64,000 nucleotides of DNA from Triplophysa rosa (lineage: Eukaryota; Chordata; Actinopteri; Cypriniformes; Nemacheilidae). The translations under genes and the position numbers were made by a program. Where the stretch lies: NCBI RefSeq assembly GCF_024868665.1, contig NC_079914.1:7530310-7594309 (forward strand), written 5' to 3'. The first letter of the stretch is position 1, and every line of letters begins with the position of its first letter. A model generated the notes under the pieces. The model was given only the letters and a program-made list of their open reading frames with translations. It ran no database searches and was not told the DNA's origin. Of the stretch, positions 23,015-35,624 are shown in pieces.

Positions 23015-23660
23015 ATGCGGATGCTTCCAAAAACCATCCTGGTTGCTGTTACACCCCATTCTTCACAAAACAGGGGCGGAAATCATCGGCGCCCTACCAT
23101 AAAATCTGATCTTTTGTTGCCATTGTATTACAATCGGATCGGCTCACGCCTTGATTTCAAGATGCAGAATTGTGCTCAGATGAGAGAAGAATTTTCCACT
23201 CATGGAGTGGCTTGGAAAACCAAAGACCCAAGTCATGCGGGGAACTATAGAGCGTGTGTAATGCTTGTGAACTTCCTCCCCGCATGAATGCAGCATGAAA
23301 TCAATAATCTGCGAAGCTTCCACTCGTGAGTTATTCACTTGACTGCTGCCATGATCTACCACGTGGGTTATTCAGTTGTTTTCTGATGTTTTGTGACACC
23401 CCCCCACACGATCTCCTCTGGGTTTCCTCATTCGAATGACCCACCACCTTCGTGCTTTGATAATTCCGCGAGAGGGGAAAAAAATCGTGTGATGACACGG
23501 TCTCCTCTTTCATTACGTGTGACGGGCAAAAAAGCAAACCCAGCAGCTGATGAGTGCACATTGGCTTTGACAGGCATTCGAAGCGAGCCGCACCTGCTAC
23601 TGGCAAGAGCGTTCGTCGCTTTTTTGTTTTTCACTCTCAGAATTACGTGTTTGTCATGAT
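23015..23660. promoter_or_regulatory. Enhancer-like conserved-noncoding candidate
   Basis: Balanced composition over about 640 bp. It holds catgcggggaactatagagc and an inverted counterpart cccgcatgaatgcagcatg about 40 bases later, aaatcaataatctgc, a cacgtg E-box at about 23359, gataattccgcg and gcagctgatgag. Several 70-110-codon frames run on both strands without protein character or splice pairing. Confidence 0.3.
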
Positions 23661-24745
23661 GGTTGGTTTGCTCCGGGTTGCTTTGGCGTGTGGTGTAGAA
23701 AGCATTCCTGCTGTGGAGACATTTACCAGAATTTTAACCTGGTTTGCATTGCCTCAGCATATGACAAATAATTGGACAGATCACAGAAAGATTGTAAGAT
23801 CATGCACGATCAAAGTCAGACTGAAACCTTTGGTAAAGCGAAACACGTTTATTGTTTGCAAAAAGATAATGTATGTTAAGTAGTGCACCAAATATCACAG
23901 TGGAAGGATTCAAATTTTCAATGCCTGTTATGAAGAATGAATCATATCTTTAGTAGCACTTTCTTCAAGCTCAATTCAAAATGGCTGCCAGAGGACAATG
24001 AACATTTTTCAGACATCTAGTCAGCTAATGGGTTTATAAAAAAATGTCATACCATTAGTCTCAGATCGGCGACACAGTCTTACTCAAAATGGCCGTAATT
24101 TTGTTTTGAATGAGGACTTGTCAGTTATGTGTCACAATATCCTGCTGCAGGTGTGTGTGTTTATTTGAAGAGTGGAACAACAAACCAACATAAAGTATTG
24201 AAAAAAACAAATGATCAGTATAAAAACATGTTCGTCTCATCACAAATAAGCAAAATCTTATCTTTGTTCCAGTGCTAAATTTAGACTAACATTTTGCAAT
24301 GCTTAGCATACGTACATTGTAGAGATCAAAAAAGGATTCAGAGAACCGTTAATGCATGATGATTTTGGTCTAATTTTAGCTCTGATGCAAGGATGTAAAA
24401 CAGCATTGCCCACGTAGGCTTTAAAAAATAATTCCTTTAGACTTCGTTTTAAAGCGATATAATCATTTTCCACTTTGGCCGATTACCACGTTTAAAGAAA
24501 TTAATTCTGCACATACTTATGAATATTCATGATTAATCAGTTCAAAGGTGGGGGGGGTGTAGTATCTGTAGTCGCAACACATAAAAGTATGAATTACATT
24601 ATCTTAAGCTGCAGTACTGGAGATTCTGTACAGTATGTACCTCCCCTTTGAGAAATGCCTATAAATTATATATTTATAGTTCTTTCCATGGAAACAAAGT
24701 GTTTGGGGATTAAAAATATTGATTTGATTCATATTTGTATGTAAA
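23661..24745. other. Non-coding, nothing firm
   Basis: Contains two short related phrases, tcaaaatggctgcc (23976) and tcaaaatggccgta (24086), about 110 bases apart, perhaps a decayed repeat. A G-run lies at about 24550. Confidence 0.4.
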
Positions 24746-24966
24746 GTGATATTTTGAAGAAAGTTGGTTACCGAACAGCACTGGACCACATTCATTTCAA
24801 TTGTATGGAGACAAAACCAATGCAAGTGAATGGGGTCCAGTTAACAATTTTTCAAAATATCTTCTTTTGTGTTCTGTGGAAGAAACTCAGTCATACAGGT
24901 TTGAAATGACAAGAGGGTGAGTAAATGATGACAGAATTTTTATTTTTGGGTGAACTATTACTTTAT
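24746..24966. repeat. Foldback MITE-like repeat, right half
   Basis: It begins inside the element (gtgatattttgaagaaagttggt) and runs through tcaaaatatcttcttttgtg and gagggtgagtaaatgatgac to tttgggtgaactatta. The left terminus is missing. Confidence 0.85.
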
Positions 24967-25179
24967 TAGTTTTTATTTATATACTATATATTTATATATT
25001 TCAGATTTTGACTACATATGTGAAAGTTAAAATTATGCATGGTAGAACTACATTTGATCAATAACTGCGAATACAAATGAGAATGCATAGTATCAGACAT
25101 CACTTCGGTCAAGACAAAAATCTAAATCATAAGGGTTTGAGTACGCTTTCAGAAACGTTTCCCATATCTCCTGTTTGGC

Positions 25180-25720
25180 TCAGAATTGGTTGCGGTTAAA
25201 AAAATGATACTCTTTCCACACAACTGTATTTGGCCAAATCCGGTCCTGACTTCCTGAATCTACTCCAAGGAGGTTTACCACACCATAGGCTTTTCCCTCC
25301 ATCTTGTGAAGACCTCGCTGTTGCCACCATGGTACCACGGATGGGCTATTTAACGTCTGCCTCGGGTGCCTCACGACACTGCAGCCACAGGTTTCATCCA
25401 AAACATACACGCATACACACACGAACCCCGTAGGGATTTGTGTGGCATCTGCCCCATACTCCATGCCAAAACAGGGAAAGCAAACCCCCACCGCTCAGAG
25501 CGACAGCATGCCAGTCGCCCGCAACTGAGGACCCTGGCAGGTTTAACAGTTCAGCTGAGAGATGTTGATAATAACCACTCGGGTCTGCCTGTGGACACCT
25601 TCATAGAATACGGTTTCTGTATAAAAAGGGGCCAGGGCCTTAAAATCTGCCTGCCGAATTAACTCGATATGCTTTGAGAAGCGAGCATTATCTGTTAGGA
25701 AGAAGACCTAACCTTGTTAC
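25180..25720. promoter_or_regulatory. Enhancer-like conserved-noncoding candidate
   Basis: A GC-balanced block with gttgccaccatggtaccacgg, ggctatttaacgtc, ttgataataaccactc and ccgaattaactcgatatgc. The three small frames here lack splice borders and familiar sequence. Confidence 0.3.
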
Positions 25721-26044
25721 GTTGCACTTGCCGTATGAGATGTCTGTGGAGTTAATGGAGGTTATTAGATTTGACCCCTTGGTTTGGGTCTCTGGCAGCG
25801 ACTGTAATTTTTTCTATGGGACTGATGGATGACGAAAAGGAGCGAAGGGTTTCGGTTGCCATTTCGGTCGTTTAGGTTTTGTAAAAAAAGAATGATGATT
25901 CACACGTGGAAAACAAAAATCAGCTTTTTCTGAGGTTGGAGTGCAAGGTGTCGACAATTTCAACCTGAATGAAGAAGTCAAGACAGAGAATGAGAAACGC
26001 TGCCATGTTTCCATCAGTCTTGTGACATTTTTGTTTTCTTTTGA
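25721..26044. other. Non-coding, nothing recognised
   Basis: Minus-strand frames starting here overlap the adjacent MITE and are not genes. Confidence 0.45.
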
Positions 26045-26300
26045 CAGTCTTAAAAATAAAGGTGCTTAAAAGGTTCCTTTTTAGGTTCATTTTTGGTTCC
26101 ACAAAGGACCATTCAGCCAAAGGTTCTTTAAAATACCAACTCTTTCTTACCTTTTTATAGTATGAAGAACCTTTTTTTGCCACACAGAGAACCTTTTGTG
26201 AAACAGAAAGGTTCTTTGGATGTAAAATGTTCTTTATTGAACCATTTAGACAAAAAAGCTTTTTCTATGGCATCGTGAAGCACCTTTATTTTCAAGAGTG
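26045..26300. mobile_element. Short MITE rich in aaggttctt repeats
   Basis: Terminal inverted repeats are cagtcttaaaaataaaggtg at the left and caccttta-ttttcaagagtg at the right. The interior is built of ggttcttt/aaagaacc words in both directions. This type is frequent in cyprinid DNA. The length is 256 bp, with no coding capacity. The target duplication is not clear. Confidence 0.75.
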
Positions 26301-26760
26301 CACCTCGTAAAATAGTTAAGAATTGCTATGAGGTTATATTGCAATATACCACGACAGGCCATCCAATCAGATTTTAGAGATTCCCAAACTTTGCAAAACC
26401 TATTGGGTTGCTTAACCTGTGGTGCGCGTAGACTACATATAAGGTAAAAAATTATAATTTTACTATTTATTCACCCTCACGCTATCAAAACTTGCATGTT
26501 GCTCTTTTAATACAACAAAAGCAAACGATGACCTCGCCTATCAAGAGATTCCTCAGAATATTGCAGTGAAAAATTAATTAAACCTCGGAACAACAATGAC
26601 ATGTGGGCTAATTATTTACTGCTTTTACGATGTTGTTCCACACAAGAAGGACACAGGGTTTTTAATGACATGGTGTAAATTTTCATTTTTGGGTGAAACA
26701 CTATGGGTTGAGTTTTCACTTTTGAATCCACTGTTCCTTTAATGCTCAAATAGTTATACA
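26301..26760. repeat. Probable decayed foldback repeat
   Basis: Around 26446-26480, ttactatttattcaccctcac resembles the left part of the foldback family. At 26680-26700, ttttcatttttgggtgaaac resembles its right end. The centre is not recognisable, so this is a tentative old copy. Confidence 0.4.
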
Positions 26761-27638
26761 GTCAGGTGTGGTCGAACCGGATAAACCCTGAAAAGCTCTT
26801 ACATCAATGATAGCATACTGTAGATGTTCAAGGACTCATATGTCACACAGAGTTGTGCTTATAAGAAGCAAATTCTAGACGCTGTCGCATCTCGGTTTTT
26901 AAGCACCTTACATTATTGCAAAGCTTTAGTGGGCAGACTTTTGGCTTTAAGGAAAGTAAGAGTCTTACAAATCATCCAAACAGAATTGTGCAAGCTATGT
27001 TTTTAAGCATAAGCTGCATAAGAGTTTGGTTCCAAAATGAGATGACTCGGTTTTTAAAAAATTTCAAAAATCATGTTTTTTATTATGTTCTCGTGTTTGT
27101 ATTGTGTTTTATTGTGTTAGTTTAGTTATTATGGCTTAAATCAAAACAAACCAACTGCAGTTTGATTGATATTAATTGGAATGCACAAAAAATATTACTC
27201 TCAAAGGGACCGCAGTAATCCAGGGAACAATGCTTGTGTTCTGCAGAGATGTTAGAGAAGATTCAGGTCAGCTTCGAGGGTCTCAGCTGTAGTAATGGGC
27301 TTCACCTGCCATCGCCACGAAGCCCTCCCGCCTGGCAAACGCACGCCCCTCACCCACCAACCCCAGCAGATTTCAACTTAACCCGCCCACTCATGCGTAT
27401 CCTGCTTCGAAAAACACTGTCTGTCAGCTTCTGTAACACCCCTCTATTCTCTCTCTCTCTCTCTCTCTGTTATCATTTGAGTCTCATCATCAGATCAGCT
27501 GTTAATATCTCACATCTAAAGCCCTGGAGGTGTAAATTAAAGACAGTGATGCATCTTGGGTGACTGCATTCCAGAAAAATGGTTTCAGTAAACTGAGCGC
27601 ACGTAACCAGAGTGTCCTCTCCCAATAGACTTTATGTT
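26761..27638. other. Non-coding, (CT)n at 27450-27469
   Basis: AT-rich, then GC-balanced at 27240-27420. No gene; a 20-bp splice-bordered segment at 27247-27266 was set aside. Confidence 0.4.
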
Positions 27639-27704
27639 TGGATGCAGGTCGCACAGACTCATTACTTAACATTATTAAGTAATGGATGCAGGTCGCACAG
27701 ACTC
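27639..27704. repeat. 22-bp direct repeat around a small hairpin
   Basis: tggatgcaggtcgcacagac(tc) occurs at 27639-27660 and again, perfectly, at 27683-27704. The 22-base spacer contains attactta...taagtaat, an 8-bp stem. Confidence 0.9.
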
Positions 27705-28289
27705 CTCATGCGTATTTTAGTGCAAATAAAAACACACATTCACATTTCAGAAATTCCAAGTTGCCGAAAGAAACAGAAACTGTTCACTCTTTTAAAAGGA
27801 ATCACATTTCAGACCCATACATTTTAGTCTTTTCTTTTGGATGCAGTTCTTATTTTGCTCGGGTATAAACAGGGTATGAACTGTATTTTAAGTATTGTTA
27901 CAAAATTAAACCTCATTCCTTTAGTTTCTGTGACAAATTTAGCCACTTCAGGCTGTCCAAATGCAGCCTTAGCAATTGAGTTGTCCATATGCTTTACACG
28001 TTCATTTACTGCGTGATGTCAAGTCTTTGCCTAAAAAAATGATATGCAATGATCAAAGACAACAAAAACTATAGACTAAACACAATGAGGCTGTCTGGAC
28101 GAATTTAATCTCCAGAGATGAGTTTGATATAAAGCAGCTTGGTAGATGTAAAGGAACTCCAGGAAAAGGAACTCTATGAGTTTATGGATAAAGAGAGATA
28201 CATTATGCAGGACTGCAGCTTTTCCTGTTTTTACACCGAAAAAGCTACGCTGCCGCATTTTCATCCTGTAAGCTGCTCAATAATTCAAC
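27705..28289. other. Non-coding, nothing recognised
   Basis: Unremarkable AT-rich sequence. Confidence 0.5.
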
Positions 28290-28460
28290 TGTTTGTACCT
28301 GTGAAGTGACGGGGTCTCATACGAGGCCCTAAACTAATGTATAATTAAATGGCAAAGCCACATGAAAGTGCATATGAGATCAAGTCAGGATCTCCTTATA
28401 GATTCAACCTGCCAGAGCCATAATGGCACCACCTTCAGTGTTTACAGTCTTCAGACGGTT
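28290..28460. promoter_or_regulatory. Compact enhancer-like candidate
   Basis: Non-repeat segment with taatgtataattaaatggc, gtgcatatgagatcaag and gccataatggcaccacc. It is a short, complex and motif-dense sequence typical of vertebrate conserved non-coding elements. Confidence 0.33.
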
Positions 28461-28860
28461 TGATTTCGCTTTACTTTGGACAAAATTATTCTACATTGAA
28501 GGTTTTTCTCCTATAGAAAATGTTTGTTAGTGCTTATCAGTGTTTTTTTCATCCATTTATTTCTAAAGGCGAATAGAGTAGCCTTCCTTTGTTGAAGTAC
28601 TTCCCATTGAAACAAGAATTTGGATGGAAAATATTGCAGAGCATTGTCATTCTGCGGAGCATTTTATTGGACACTACTTTGTGCTTGACCAAGCTTTATT
28701 TGCATAATCCAGTTAGGTATTTTTAACTTTCTAAATGCAAAGGTTTGCAATTTTTTCACAGTAGGAAACAATGATTTACAGACAAATGCTCTAATAATAA
28801 TAAAAACATTTGCAATGGCGAATCACAGGGGTTTAAATGGAGTGGTGCAAGGATTACATG
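28461..28860. other. Non-coding, nothing recognised
   Basis: AT-rich sequence between an enhancer-like block and a MITE. Confidence 0.5.
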
Positions 28861-29508
28861 TTTTTGTAGGCCAACCCGGAAGTTAGCACTGCACTGGTTC
28901 CCTCGACCGAAAGCCTATGCTTTTTTACCATAGACTTTTGGAAGATCGCAAAAAAATGAGAAGGTTTATAATGTTTACACGTTTTGTCTAACAAGATAAT
29001 CTTTACAAATTAACACAACATTTTGAAGCCTAAATACAATCGGCAGAAGTAAAAAGCTAACATGAGGCTATAAACAGACTACACTACGGTCGCTCGATAT
29101 CAACGTCACCACCACCAAGCCTCCGACAACTTTTTCAAACTTTATTAAAAATGTGTTCCCTAATTACTCCGTGAATTAATTCCCATCCACGTTTTTAGAG
29201 ATTTCTGTCTATGTTGCATTATTTCTGATATTTATATGCGCGATGTCGTCTTACGTCCCCGCCAAAGGATATTTGCCTTTAGCAACTTGTTAGGAACCAA
29301 CGTTTTTAAGACACAATAAAGCTTAAAAAAATCACGAGCGGGTTATAAGTTATAGATTACAACGTGAAAATATTTTGAGGTTTTGTAAACCACAGACCTT
29401 ATTTCAGGCGATTTACTAAAAACCCATTCAAAAAACGCATCGACTTTGGTGGGATGCAACTGGAAGTGCTAAAATGCTAACTCGCTTCCAGGGTTTGCAT
29501 ACAAAAAG
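28861..29508. mobile_element. ~650-bp MITE with ggaag/ttagca ends
   Basis: The left end tttttgtaggccaacccgga then agttagcac is mirrored at the right by gctaactcgcttccagggtt followed by tgcatacaaaaa. The interior is non-coding except for chance frames. It resembles a MITE common in cyprinids. I cannot assign a superfamily. Confidence 0.65.
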
Positions 29509-30089
29509 AGGTACTCTATTAGTCTATACGCTGAAAATCATTTTTGCACTATTTTATTTCTTATTCAACATTATTCAACTTTTGTTTCATTTAGAAACAG
29601 ACTTTTGGATGTGCATACTCGTTTTTGTTATATTTTGGGGCATTTTTATTCCTGTGTTTTTATAGGATAGATGTGCAATCTTGTAATGAAAACTATCCAA
29701 AACAAAATGTGTATGAAAATATGTAATAATCTCAAAAATCAACAGCTTTTAATCAGGCCGAAAATTAAAACTCAAATGTCAACGTGTTGAGCTATATTGG
29801 TATTAGGTCACAATAACCAATCTTCTCCGTCTGGATTTAAAATCAGCCCTAGCACAACATGTTCCTGTATTTCAATGTGTGAAAACAAGCACGACAGGTG
29901 CAGGTTAGCTAGCATTACATAGATCTTTACATCTCCCCAACCCTGAGTTTTAATATCTCTGCCTTGCAGGCAGTCACAGGGATTAAAGCTCTGAGCTGAC
30001 TGTGAAGACTGTAGTGTCAGTGCTTCTTTTCTGTTTTCTCCCTCTAAGAACTAGTATGCGAGTCTACACATTACGCTGGGGTCTGGGAG
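29509..30089. other. Non-coding, nothing recognised
   Basis: Contains a small frame beginning inside the MITE edge. No regulatory cluster stands out. Confidence 0.45.
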
Positions 30090-30560
30090 AGACAGATAAG
30101 AACCTCAAAGCAGATCTATACGTCTGAGAGCGAGCAGCCAACTCGGATGATGCAAACTTCACGGATCCTATGGATTCGGATTTTCACAAGCAGTGTGAAT
30201 TAACATGATGTTGATGGTTAACATGGAGAGGTTGATAAATGGCATTGCATTACTCTGGTTAAATCTTTTTTCCAGCCAGATGCCTGTTTTGCATCAGATG
30301 GTTGTAAAAGAAATGGCTCATTTAACATATTCATTCCACAAAAATTGAATCGACCAGCATTCCGACTGCAAAAACACTTAATTTCAGTCAATTGGTAATA
30401 AACAGCGTGAGTTTTAATTGATTTCACCGCAAGCTGAGCGCAGTTCAAAATAGCGTTCATACGGATCGTGTTTCTCTCAACAATCGTTTTGCAATTACTT
30501 ATTTGTTTCCATGTGATTCAGGTTTTCGCTGTCATTTCCTTCACCATCCATCCCCCCCGC
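30090..30560. promoter_or_regulatory. Enhancer-like conserved-noncoding candidate
   Basis: Motif-dense, with gtgaattaacatgatgttgatggttaac, atttaacatattcattcc, cagtcaattggtaataaac and gagttttaattgatttcacc. No coding signs. Confidence 0.3.
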
Positions 30561-30883
30561 GCGGCAAAAGTTCTTGATCGGAACGATGACAGTCGACGAA
30601 ACGTGAAAATGTGACAGTCGTGACTTCCTGTCATGATGTCATAATGTCTGGCAGGATTAGCTTTCGTGGAAACGTGGAGTGTGTTGAGGCGTGCCTCGGT
30701 GAAGGAGAGAGACAGGAAGGATTAAGGTGGAGGACTTACAGTATGTCATATGCAAGTCTTTGAAATCCATCCACTTTATCCATAAATACTCACCTTTTCC
30801 ATATGGCATAAATGCAGCATTCAACATATAGAACTGACTTTTTTGACCAGGCGGATGTTAGTATTTACACAGACATACACATA
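30561..30883. other. Non-coding, nothing recognised
   Basis: Includes two close phrases gatgacagtcgacg and tgtgacagtcgtgac about 30 bases apart. Otherwise plain. Confidence 0.45.
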
Positions 30884-31346
30884 CAGTCACTGTGAAAAGT
30901 GATGTCCACCTTTGGTTCTTTTTATTCAAATGCATAATGAAATATATTATTAAAGATGTATTTAAAACTTTGTTTACATGTTCTAAACTGCAGCTCAGCT
31001 TTAAAAATAATTTAAGGAGGCTTAGAAAAGAAATTTGTTAATAAAATTTGTTTTTGTATGACTACACTAATATTACTACACCAGAGGATCAACAAATATT
31101 AATATCCAATAAAAATGTTTATTTTATGTAAGGTTTTCTGCACATTTTTTATATATTTTATTAAACCCAAATTTCCTAATATGCTGTAGTTTCTTTGTCA
31201 AATGTCCAATAAATATCTTAAAGTTCAGTTTTTGCTTATTTTGTTTCGTAAACTTCATATTTTGTTGGCTTAATCGAACCTGAGGGCACATTAAAAGCAA
31301 ATATTGTACAAATATACCCCCTGGACATCACTTTTGGCCACTACTG
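30884..31346. mobile_element. Tc1/mariner-like MITE
   Basis: The left end (TA)CAGTCACTGTGAAAAGTGATGTCC is matched by an inverted right end ggacatcacttttggccactactg. CAGT-type ends after a TA dinucleotide are characteristic of Tc1/mariner elements. The right TA has changed. The 463-bp element is AT-rich and has no transposase. Confidence 0.72.
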
Positions 31347-31559
31347 AATATATAAAGGTGGTTAGATGATTTTTCTGTTGAAAGCAAATTACCTGTTAAA
31401 TTTTGCAACTTGTTCGGTGTGACCAAAATTAAAAATGTTAGGGAGGATTTTTTGAACAACCGCTTAAACACGTTTTAAAGACGTTTTAAACAACCCCCTT
31501 TTAACCAACATTAATTACATCAATTATGCAGTTTCATTATCAAAGATACAAATTTTCTT

Positions 31560-32000
31560 TTGCTTCCAAAAATCTACTTGACTCAAAACTCTAAGGCAGC
31601 ATGTGGAGTTTGAATAGGCATGACGCTTCTGTACAACACCTGCAGCTATAATGGCTCACAAAAGCGTCATTTGGACTATAAGCAGTATTTAAGTAATTCC
31701 TAAAAATGAATAAAGCTGTCGATTTGAAAGAATACAAGTTCATGCACTTTTAATGGCCCGACCATCAAAGCCTCGGGTTTCATGAATTTTCATGGCGTCT
31801 CCACCATTAGGTGAATAAATTAAGTGGTAGATCAAAAATAAAAACAGAAAAAACTCATCTCCCTCATATAATTAATTATACAGTACGAGTCGCATAATGA
31901 TGGAACCCATTTACTTCAAATCCACATCAATATTGAAGAAAGATAGCTTATTCCGACCAATCGAGCGGCAGGGTCCTGTGACAGGAAATGACAACATACC
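31560..32000. promoter_or_regulatory. Enhancer-like conserved-noncoding candidate
   Basis: Best part 31690-31990: cacttttaatggcccgaccatc, ccaccattaggtgaataaattaag, tataattaattatac and ccgaccaatcgagcgg. It is dense in TAAT cores, non-repetitive and without splice-bordered frames. Confidence 0.35.
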
Positions 32001-32893
32001 CTGGATTCATTCTGTGCTGGATTTGGGGTTTGGTTAAGGAGGGGTCGTGGGGGTCTCTGGCAGCGCACATAAGCAAACACACACACATAGTTTCTCTGAA
32101 TAATGGAAGCACTGTGTCGTGGCCTCGAGTTTGCTAACCAGGGTTGGGTCTTTAACAGGGAGGGGCTCTGGAATCCTACATTTAGAATATATGAAAGTAA
32201 ACAACAAAAATAGATTATGTGGTCTTGAGGAAGCGATGCAGAAATATAGTAAAGAAAGAAGGAGGGAGAACTAAAAGGGAGGTCAAGAAATTCTGAAGAA
32301 TTAAAATGTTTTATGGATTTACTTCAGATCAGCTAGAACTGTTCTGCTCATTGAGAATGACAAATATCCTATAATGATAAATATAAGAGTTACTTATATT
32401 TTCGAATCGATGCACATTGGTGAATACAGTGTTCAAGCTGTGCTAAAACACATAATATACTAACAGTTTTGACAGTCTCATTTTACATACCCCCCCATAG
32501 ATGATATTACTGTCAGCTATAATCTATCTTTACAAAAAGGATAGAACTTAATAAATTTGCAAAGCAAACTATAGCACAAGCGTGCATACTTTATTGCTTA
32601 AGTATAATCAATATTTTTGACACCTACTGAGGTATATACAGCACTTTCATGAATAGAGGAATTTAGATTCTGGTGAGGAAAGCATCTGGGCTTCTTGTTT
32701 TGCATCCTATCTCAGACTAATCAAGATAGTGAATCATCGTTTACAGTAAAGTGGAAGTTACTCATCCTTCCAAACATGCTTACTCAGAAACTTATGACAA
32801 ACAGATGCATGCTTAGCCCGACAACAAAAAACATACTGTGGAATAGTATTTGTACTGTAAATCATTGAATGAGTGTTTCTGGGTAAATGGAGG
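32001..32893. other. Non-coding, nothing recognised
   Basis: AT-rich, with a short C-run near 32490. Confidence 0.5.
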
Positions 32894-33300
32894 TGTTGGT
32901 TTACACCCTGTCTACACCGGACACGATGTGGCGTAATGCAACGCGACAAAAGAAAATAAAAGCAATTATAATCTAGACCTTTCATTCCATTGGCTTCCAT
33001 TCATGCGCATACGAATGCATCAGACCAGAAATGCAAGCCCGTCCGAAGATATTTCGCTGCGTGGCAAAGTTCACTTGACCTGCAAATTCCAGTTTATTCC
33101 ACGCCAATAGAAGATCAAAACGTCACAACGTGACCTCTTGGTACAGAAATTTAAAAGATGGAGGAATCGCTCCCGCCCATTTTTGAAGCACCATCCGAAC
33201 AAATTGTCAAATTTGGGTGTTTCTAGCACATTTAATTGTAAGTTTGAAGTTTTTTTTAAAAGAAGTGACATCATACAATAGGTTACGTACTGCGATAAAT
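32894..33300. repeat. Possible decayed DNA-transposon remnant
   Basis: Begins tttacaccctgtctacaccg then gacacgatg, a phrase I associate with ends of non-autonomous elements in fish. The right end is not identifiable, so this is weak. Confidence 0.3.
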
Positions 33301-34360
33301 AACGTTTGCCCCTCTATCGCCATCTCTGTTTAAAACATGAAATTGCAGATTACTTTATGTACTTATTTCTGCGTACATAAATTAAATTTCACTTATAATT
33401 TTACATAATTAAATTTACTTTTACTCACATTTCCTCAAACCTGAGAGTTCAACTTTAAAATGATTAATATGTTTAATGTTGTGAATCAAGGTAAGGTAAA
33501 AAGACAGTTTTGAACACTGTTTTATATGTACTTGCATTCATTTTGTTTATTTTTAACATTACAGATTGTAGCTGTACATGTGCTCGCTGCTTCTTGTATT
33601 GTGTGGTGGCGTCGTCGGTTTCGTAGTCATATTTCAGCTTTCTCTAACCTTACTGTGCAGATTTACAATCTTACTTCTTAAAAGTTGCACAAATACCCTA
33701 AGAACTTAATTATCGTAACTGTTTTGCTAATCCACTTAATTCACTCACCAAGCACTCAATTAGCATTAGCTCTACTATATGTTTCCATAGAGAAATCCAT
33801 AAAAACATAAACTTTTTTTCACCCAAAAATTCAACTCCTCATCACAGTTTCTTAGACACCACCATCACTGAAACCCTCCAAGCCCACAAACACACATGAT
33901 TAGCTTTCTACGTCTACATCTGTTTATGTTGCTACATCCTAGCATGTCATGCGTAAGCCCACCTAGCAAAGCTTAGATGCTGGCAGCGAGTTCTACCCAG
34001 TACGATGCTATCAGTACTGGCAGCTGTGCTGTGCTAGCCGTCGCCATACAAAACACGGAGGCTGGGGGGAGGTACAGCACGCAGAGAGGATGTGGAAGTG
34101 GTTAGAAACCGTTGAAACCGTGGTTGGAGTAAGAGTCATGCGGCCACTGCTGGGAAACAGTCGTTAACTGGGTGTAAAAGTCACTACTTGGTTCTTAACA
34201 AAACAGAGATGAAACTTTGAGGCGCAGATCTTGTTTAAGCCAGCTGGTTATTGTGGATGGTTTCAGTGAGCGGGGACATTGAGGCAGACAGGAGGCTTGT
34301 TTCGAAAATGTGATAACTACCAAGAAAGTGTCGTTGAAAGTTGCCATTTGAAGTGTCGCA
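33301..34360. other. Non-coding, nothing recognised
   Basis: AT-rich up to about 33900, then a more balanced stretch with no clear repeat or exon. Confidence 0.5.
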
Positions 34361-34487
<127 letters not shown>

Positions 34488-34529
34488 GAACTTCAGGAGC
34501 AATTTTCAACAATAATTTAGCACCTCCAC

Positions 34530-34990
34530 CGTCCTCTTGCTTGAGGGTTATTTATATCTATATGAGGTGCAAGCTTGTCTAAGGCGTTGGATAAGCTCAT
34601 TTAAAGACCATCACAGGCTCATGACAAAAGTAGGATGAGTACGCAAAGGAGACGATTAAAACTAGAACCTTAAGAGCGCATTTCTCTAAACCTGATCTCA
34701 ACAGGGAGCTATCAGAGAACGCTTAATCCAAAACTCGGATTGATCCACAACTCCTTCAGAGGTTTTGATTTCGTGGGCGGCCGTTTATCTCTGACAAGTC
34801 GGAGGAATCATACTGTATAATTAGACCTACGTCCCTTCATATTCGAAACGACCTCAGGCCTCTAGTTTTAAGCTTAAGATATTAAGAGTAATTGGCCTTC
34901 TGATGTATATTAATCCCAGATTGAAGAAAAACAGCTTCGATCTTTCTGACATTTCTTTGATTGACTGATAAGAATTTGTCTCTTTAATTC
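34530..34990. promoter_or_regulatory. Enhancer-like conserved-noncoding candidate
   Basis: Motif-dense segment after the microsatellite: gtataattagacctacg, gagtaattggcc, tgtatattaatcccag (a bicoid-class taatcc), gaacgcttaatcc and a GATA-like tttatctctgac. No coding signs. Confidence 0.35.
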
Positions 34991-35430
34991 CAATTTTTTT
35001 TATAGAAACAAAATGTAGATGTACAGTACAAGGGGTATGATTTTATCAGTACTTTGCTGACCTTTAGAGGAGTGCATTTGGAAAAAATTCTGTTTTATGT
35101 GATTACATTTTGAAATTTGACCGTTGCTCAGCTCCCATTGCATCATGTGATAAAGAAGTGTCCATCCGATGCACTCACAAATCTCGGCGAAAGCAGTAGA
35201 TCATCTGTAGATCATTTCTTGCCTACTGTTTTGTACATATTGAGATTTCGGACATAATGCTCATACTCCTTTGCGCCTACTATATAGTATGGAAGTGGGC
35301 GATTTCGGACGCACGGACTGTCCCTATTGTCTCTAAGTCTCTATTGGTTGGCTGAAAACTCATGTTATTTGTTGAGCCACTGTAGTTGTGTATGACCAGC
35401 ACAATCTCAAAGGAATTTGTAACTATTTTA
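34991..35430. other. Non-coding, possible old repeat at 35220-35320
   Basis: The phrase ctactatatagtatggaagt followed by gggcgatttcggacgcac is familiar from fish MITEs, but the ends cannot be set. Confidence 0.4.
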
Positions 35431-35624
35431 CGAGGTGACTAATTCACATAAATTCACATGATCTTATTTGTACATTTTAGTGCGATTTTCTTTCACGTCA
35501 GTGACGGTTAGGCTTAGGGGCGGAGTTAGGGGTGGGACTTCTGTATTGTTTTTTTCTAATAATCGTATGTTTTTGTATTATTCACATCATACAAATTCAT
35601 ATGAAATAAATTAGCCACCTCACA
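35431..35624. mobile_element. Short MITE with gaggtggctaatt ends
   Basis: The left end cgaggtgactaattcacata is mirrored by the right end aataaattagccacctcac. The interior holds cttaggggcggagttagggg, a phrase shared with the element at 48173-48747. 194 bp, no coding capacity. Confidence 0.68.

Noticed and set aside
27247..27266. A 20-bp plus-strand segment between ttgtgttctgcag and gtcagc, reading EMLEKIQ.
   Set aside because: Too short to separate from chance, and no partner exon was found in phase.
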